Shown in pieces: positions 63,037 through 64,000 of a stretch of 64,000 bases of DNA. Source of the DNA: Marixanthomonas ophiurae (GTDB lineage: Bacteria > Bacteroidota > Bacteroidia > Flavobacteriales > Flavobacteriaceae); the NCBI RefSeq assembly GCF_003413745.1, contig NZ_QVID01000001.1, positions 682,001 to 746,000 on the forward strand, in the 5' to 3' direction. Position 1 is the first letter of the stretch, and every line of letters begins with the position of its first letter. Below the pieces are notes generated by a model. It saw nothing but the letters and a program-made list of their open reading frames with translations, had not been told where the DNA came from and searched no databases. A program made the position numbers and the translations under genes.

Positions 63037-63807
63037 TTATTTGTTCTGAAGTGTTTCGGTATTTTGAATCTCCTCATTTTCTTTTATAAGTTTCACCGTT
63101 TCACTACTTGCAGCCGTAACCGATAGCGGTAAAACCAAAATAATGCCGATAACCGGGATTAGAAGCATTGCCATAAAAATAATTCCATTACCAAGGGCAG
63201 TGCCTTTGTTTCTTTTTACAAATGAAATGCTTTCCCTATAGGTAAAATGTCGTTCTAGTGTATAATCCATATTTCCGAAGCCAGCGTAATACGATTGTAC
63301 CAAAAACAGTAAAACCGAAGTGAAAATATTTACAATTGGAATTAAACTGAGTAGTAAAATAGGAATAGTAAAGAGCAGCTCCAACAGTAAATTACGGACG
63401 TTGATCCGTATGCCTCTCCAGAGTTGCGCTGTATTTGTAGTGTTTCTGTGGGTATGAGTAATTCCTAAAAGATGTTGTTCAATTTTTTCTGAAACAGGAC
63501 TCATAAAAGGCGCACTTAACGCCATAATGATGTGTTTGTAGAGAATAAGGCCAATGGCGACAATAACGAAAGCTCCCAATACATCGCTAATGGTTCTGAA
63601 CGTTCCTGCACCCCATTCCCAAAACCAAATTTTTGAAATAAACGCGCCAATATTATCGCTTAATCCCCATGCTAAAAAGCCAATGGCTGTAGCCGTTAAC
63701 AAACTTATTAAAATAGGTATACCAAAATATTTCCATAGCTTCAGTTTTGAAATTAGTTGAAAAGTTTTAAAATAAGCTTGTATGCCGCTTAAGATATTTT
63801 TAAGCAT
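63037..63807 (-). CDS. EI24/CysZ-like membrane protein
   Basis: 256 aa with about six hydrophobic segments. The fold resembles the EI24 (CysZ) family, of which CysZ is a sulfate channel. Conserved parts include the long helix pair with LYKHIIMALSAPFMSPVSEKIE and YAGFGNMDYTLERH. Function cannot be fixed. It starts 9 bp after the partial gene at the window end. Confidence 0.85.
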   Translation of the reverse strand: MLKNILSGIQAYFKTFQLISKLKLWKYFGIPILISLLTATAIGFLAWGLSDNIGAFISKIWFWEWGAGTFRTISDVLGAFVIVAIGLILYKHIIMALSAPFMSPVSEKIEQHLLGITHTHRNTTNTAQLWRGIRINVRNLLLELLFTIPILLLSLIPIVNIFTSVLLFLVQSYYAGFGNMDYTLERHFTYRESISFVKRNKGTALGNGIIFMAMLLIPVIGIILVLPLSVTAASSETVKLIKENEEIQNTETLQNK

Positions 63808-63815
63808 GGTTTGTT

Positions 63816-64000
63816 CTATAAAGGTTTTTTAATAAAAACTAATTCTTTTTTTAAAATTTCAATTTCGCTTGTTTTTACCACTTTTTGAGCATTTTCTGCC
63901 TTTTTTTGAAGAAAACTGATCATTTCTTCTTCTGAAACATCTAAAACTTCCTCAAAAAATTGGCGACCCATCTGATTATTGTGTAAATCCATCGCGGTTT
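63816..64000 (-). CDS. C-terminal end of a gene cut by the window edge
   Basis: The last 61 residues of a minus-strand frame, ending with TAG at 63816. It begins at the edge with TAMDLHNNQMGR, resembling the DUF6973 type (AMDLHNN), then FFEEVLDVSEEEMISFLQKK. The beginning lies beyond position 64000. It is upstream of, and close to, the EI24-type gene. Confidence 0.6.
   Translation of the reverse strand, partial: TAMDLHNNQMGRQFFEEVLDVSEEEMISFLQKKAENAQKVVKTSEIEILKKELVFIKKPL

Noticed and set aside
1-64000. CRISPR arrays, tRNA or rRNA genes, integrases and insertion sequences
   Set aside because: I looked in all intergenic stretches and found no direct repeat arrays, cloverleaf-like sequences or transposase motifs.

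Overview
The window is AT-rich, densely coded chromosome from a member of the Bacteroidota, almost certainly the family Flavobacteriaceae. The evidence is the promoter style (TTG or TTTG, a 17-23 bp spacer, then TAnnTTTG, with almost no Shine-Dalgarno sequences), SusC-like TonB receptors with carboxypeptidase-like N-termini, GLPGLI proteins, the gliding lipoprotein GldH, and two secreted proteins with C-terminal type IX secretion (T9SS) tails. No rRNA, tRNA, CRISPR array, insertion sequence, phage or integrase was seen. Most of the window is core genome.

Layout. Positions 1-9952 form a metal-homeostasis region: RseP site-2 protease, a SCO copper chaperone, FeoA, FeoB and a 53-residue Cys-rich partner. 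A ZIP transporter and a DtxR/MntR-type repressor follow, divergent from a TonB receptor (broken by a one-base frameshift) and a periplasmic thioredoxin-fold protein. Similar inverted repeats lie at the feoA and regulator/receptor promoters. Positions 9959-14499 hold an outer-membrane barrel receptor with two tandem GLPGLI genes. Positions 14626-29491 are mixed housekeeping and secreted hydrolases: a DjlA-like co-chaperone, bacilliredoxin, PlsC, an HD hydrolase, S9 and S15-type peptidases, an AraC/TPR regulator, a radical SAM protein, an enoyl-CoA hydratase and a histidine kinase. Then come a large S8 protease, a fused oligopeptide ABC ATPase, a CoA-transferase pair, and the PBP1A-GldH-RicT cluster beside TrhO. 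RecA follows, then an ECF sigma factor paired with an inner-membrane-anchored, barrel-ended protein, a second PlsC-like acyltransferase, TrpS and DprA.

Positions 51975-56488 form a compact sulfur module on one strand: a Crp/Fnr regulator with a cysteine cluster, a TauE/SafE exporter, a TPMT-like methyltransferase, a CstB-like persulfide dioxygenase/rhodanese fusion, and two YeeE/YedE half-transporters. Together they look like sulfide/persulfide sensing, oxidation, methylation and transport. Positions 56490-64000 run on the minus strand: EnvC, a DUF4292 lipoprotein, a TPR protein, a sugar nucleotidyltransferase, dUTPase, HemF, a GNAT, an EI24-type membrane protein and a gene cut by the window end.

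The most distinctive points are the sulfur module with its candidate thiol sensor, the sigma factor paired with a protein that could span the envelope, the metal regulon with a CxxC-bearing receptor plug next to a thioredoxin, a perfect 24-bp palindrome between feoB and its small partner, and several small genes too short for usual ORF cut-offs.
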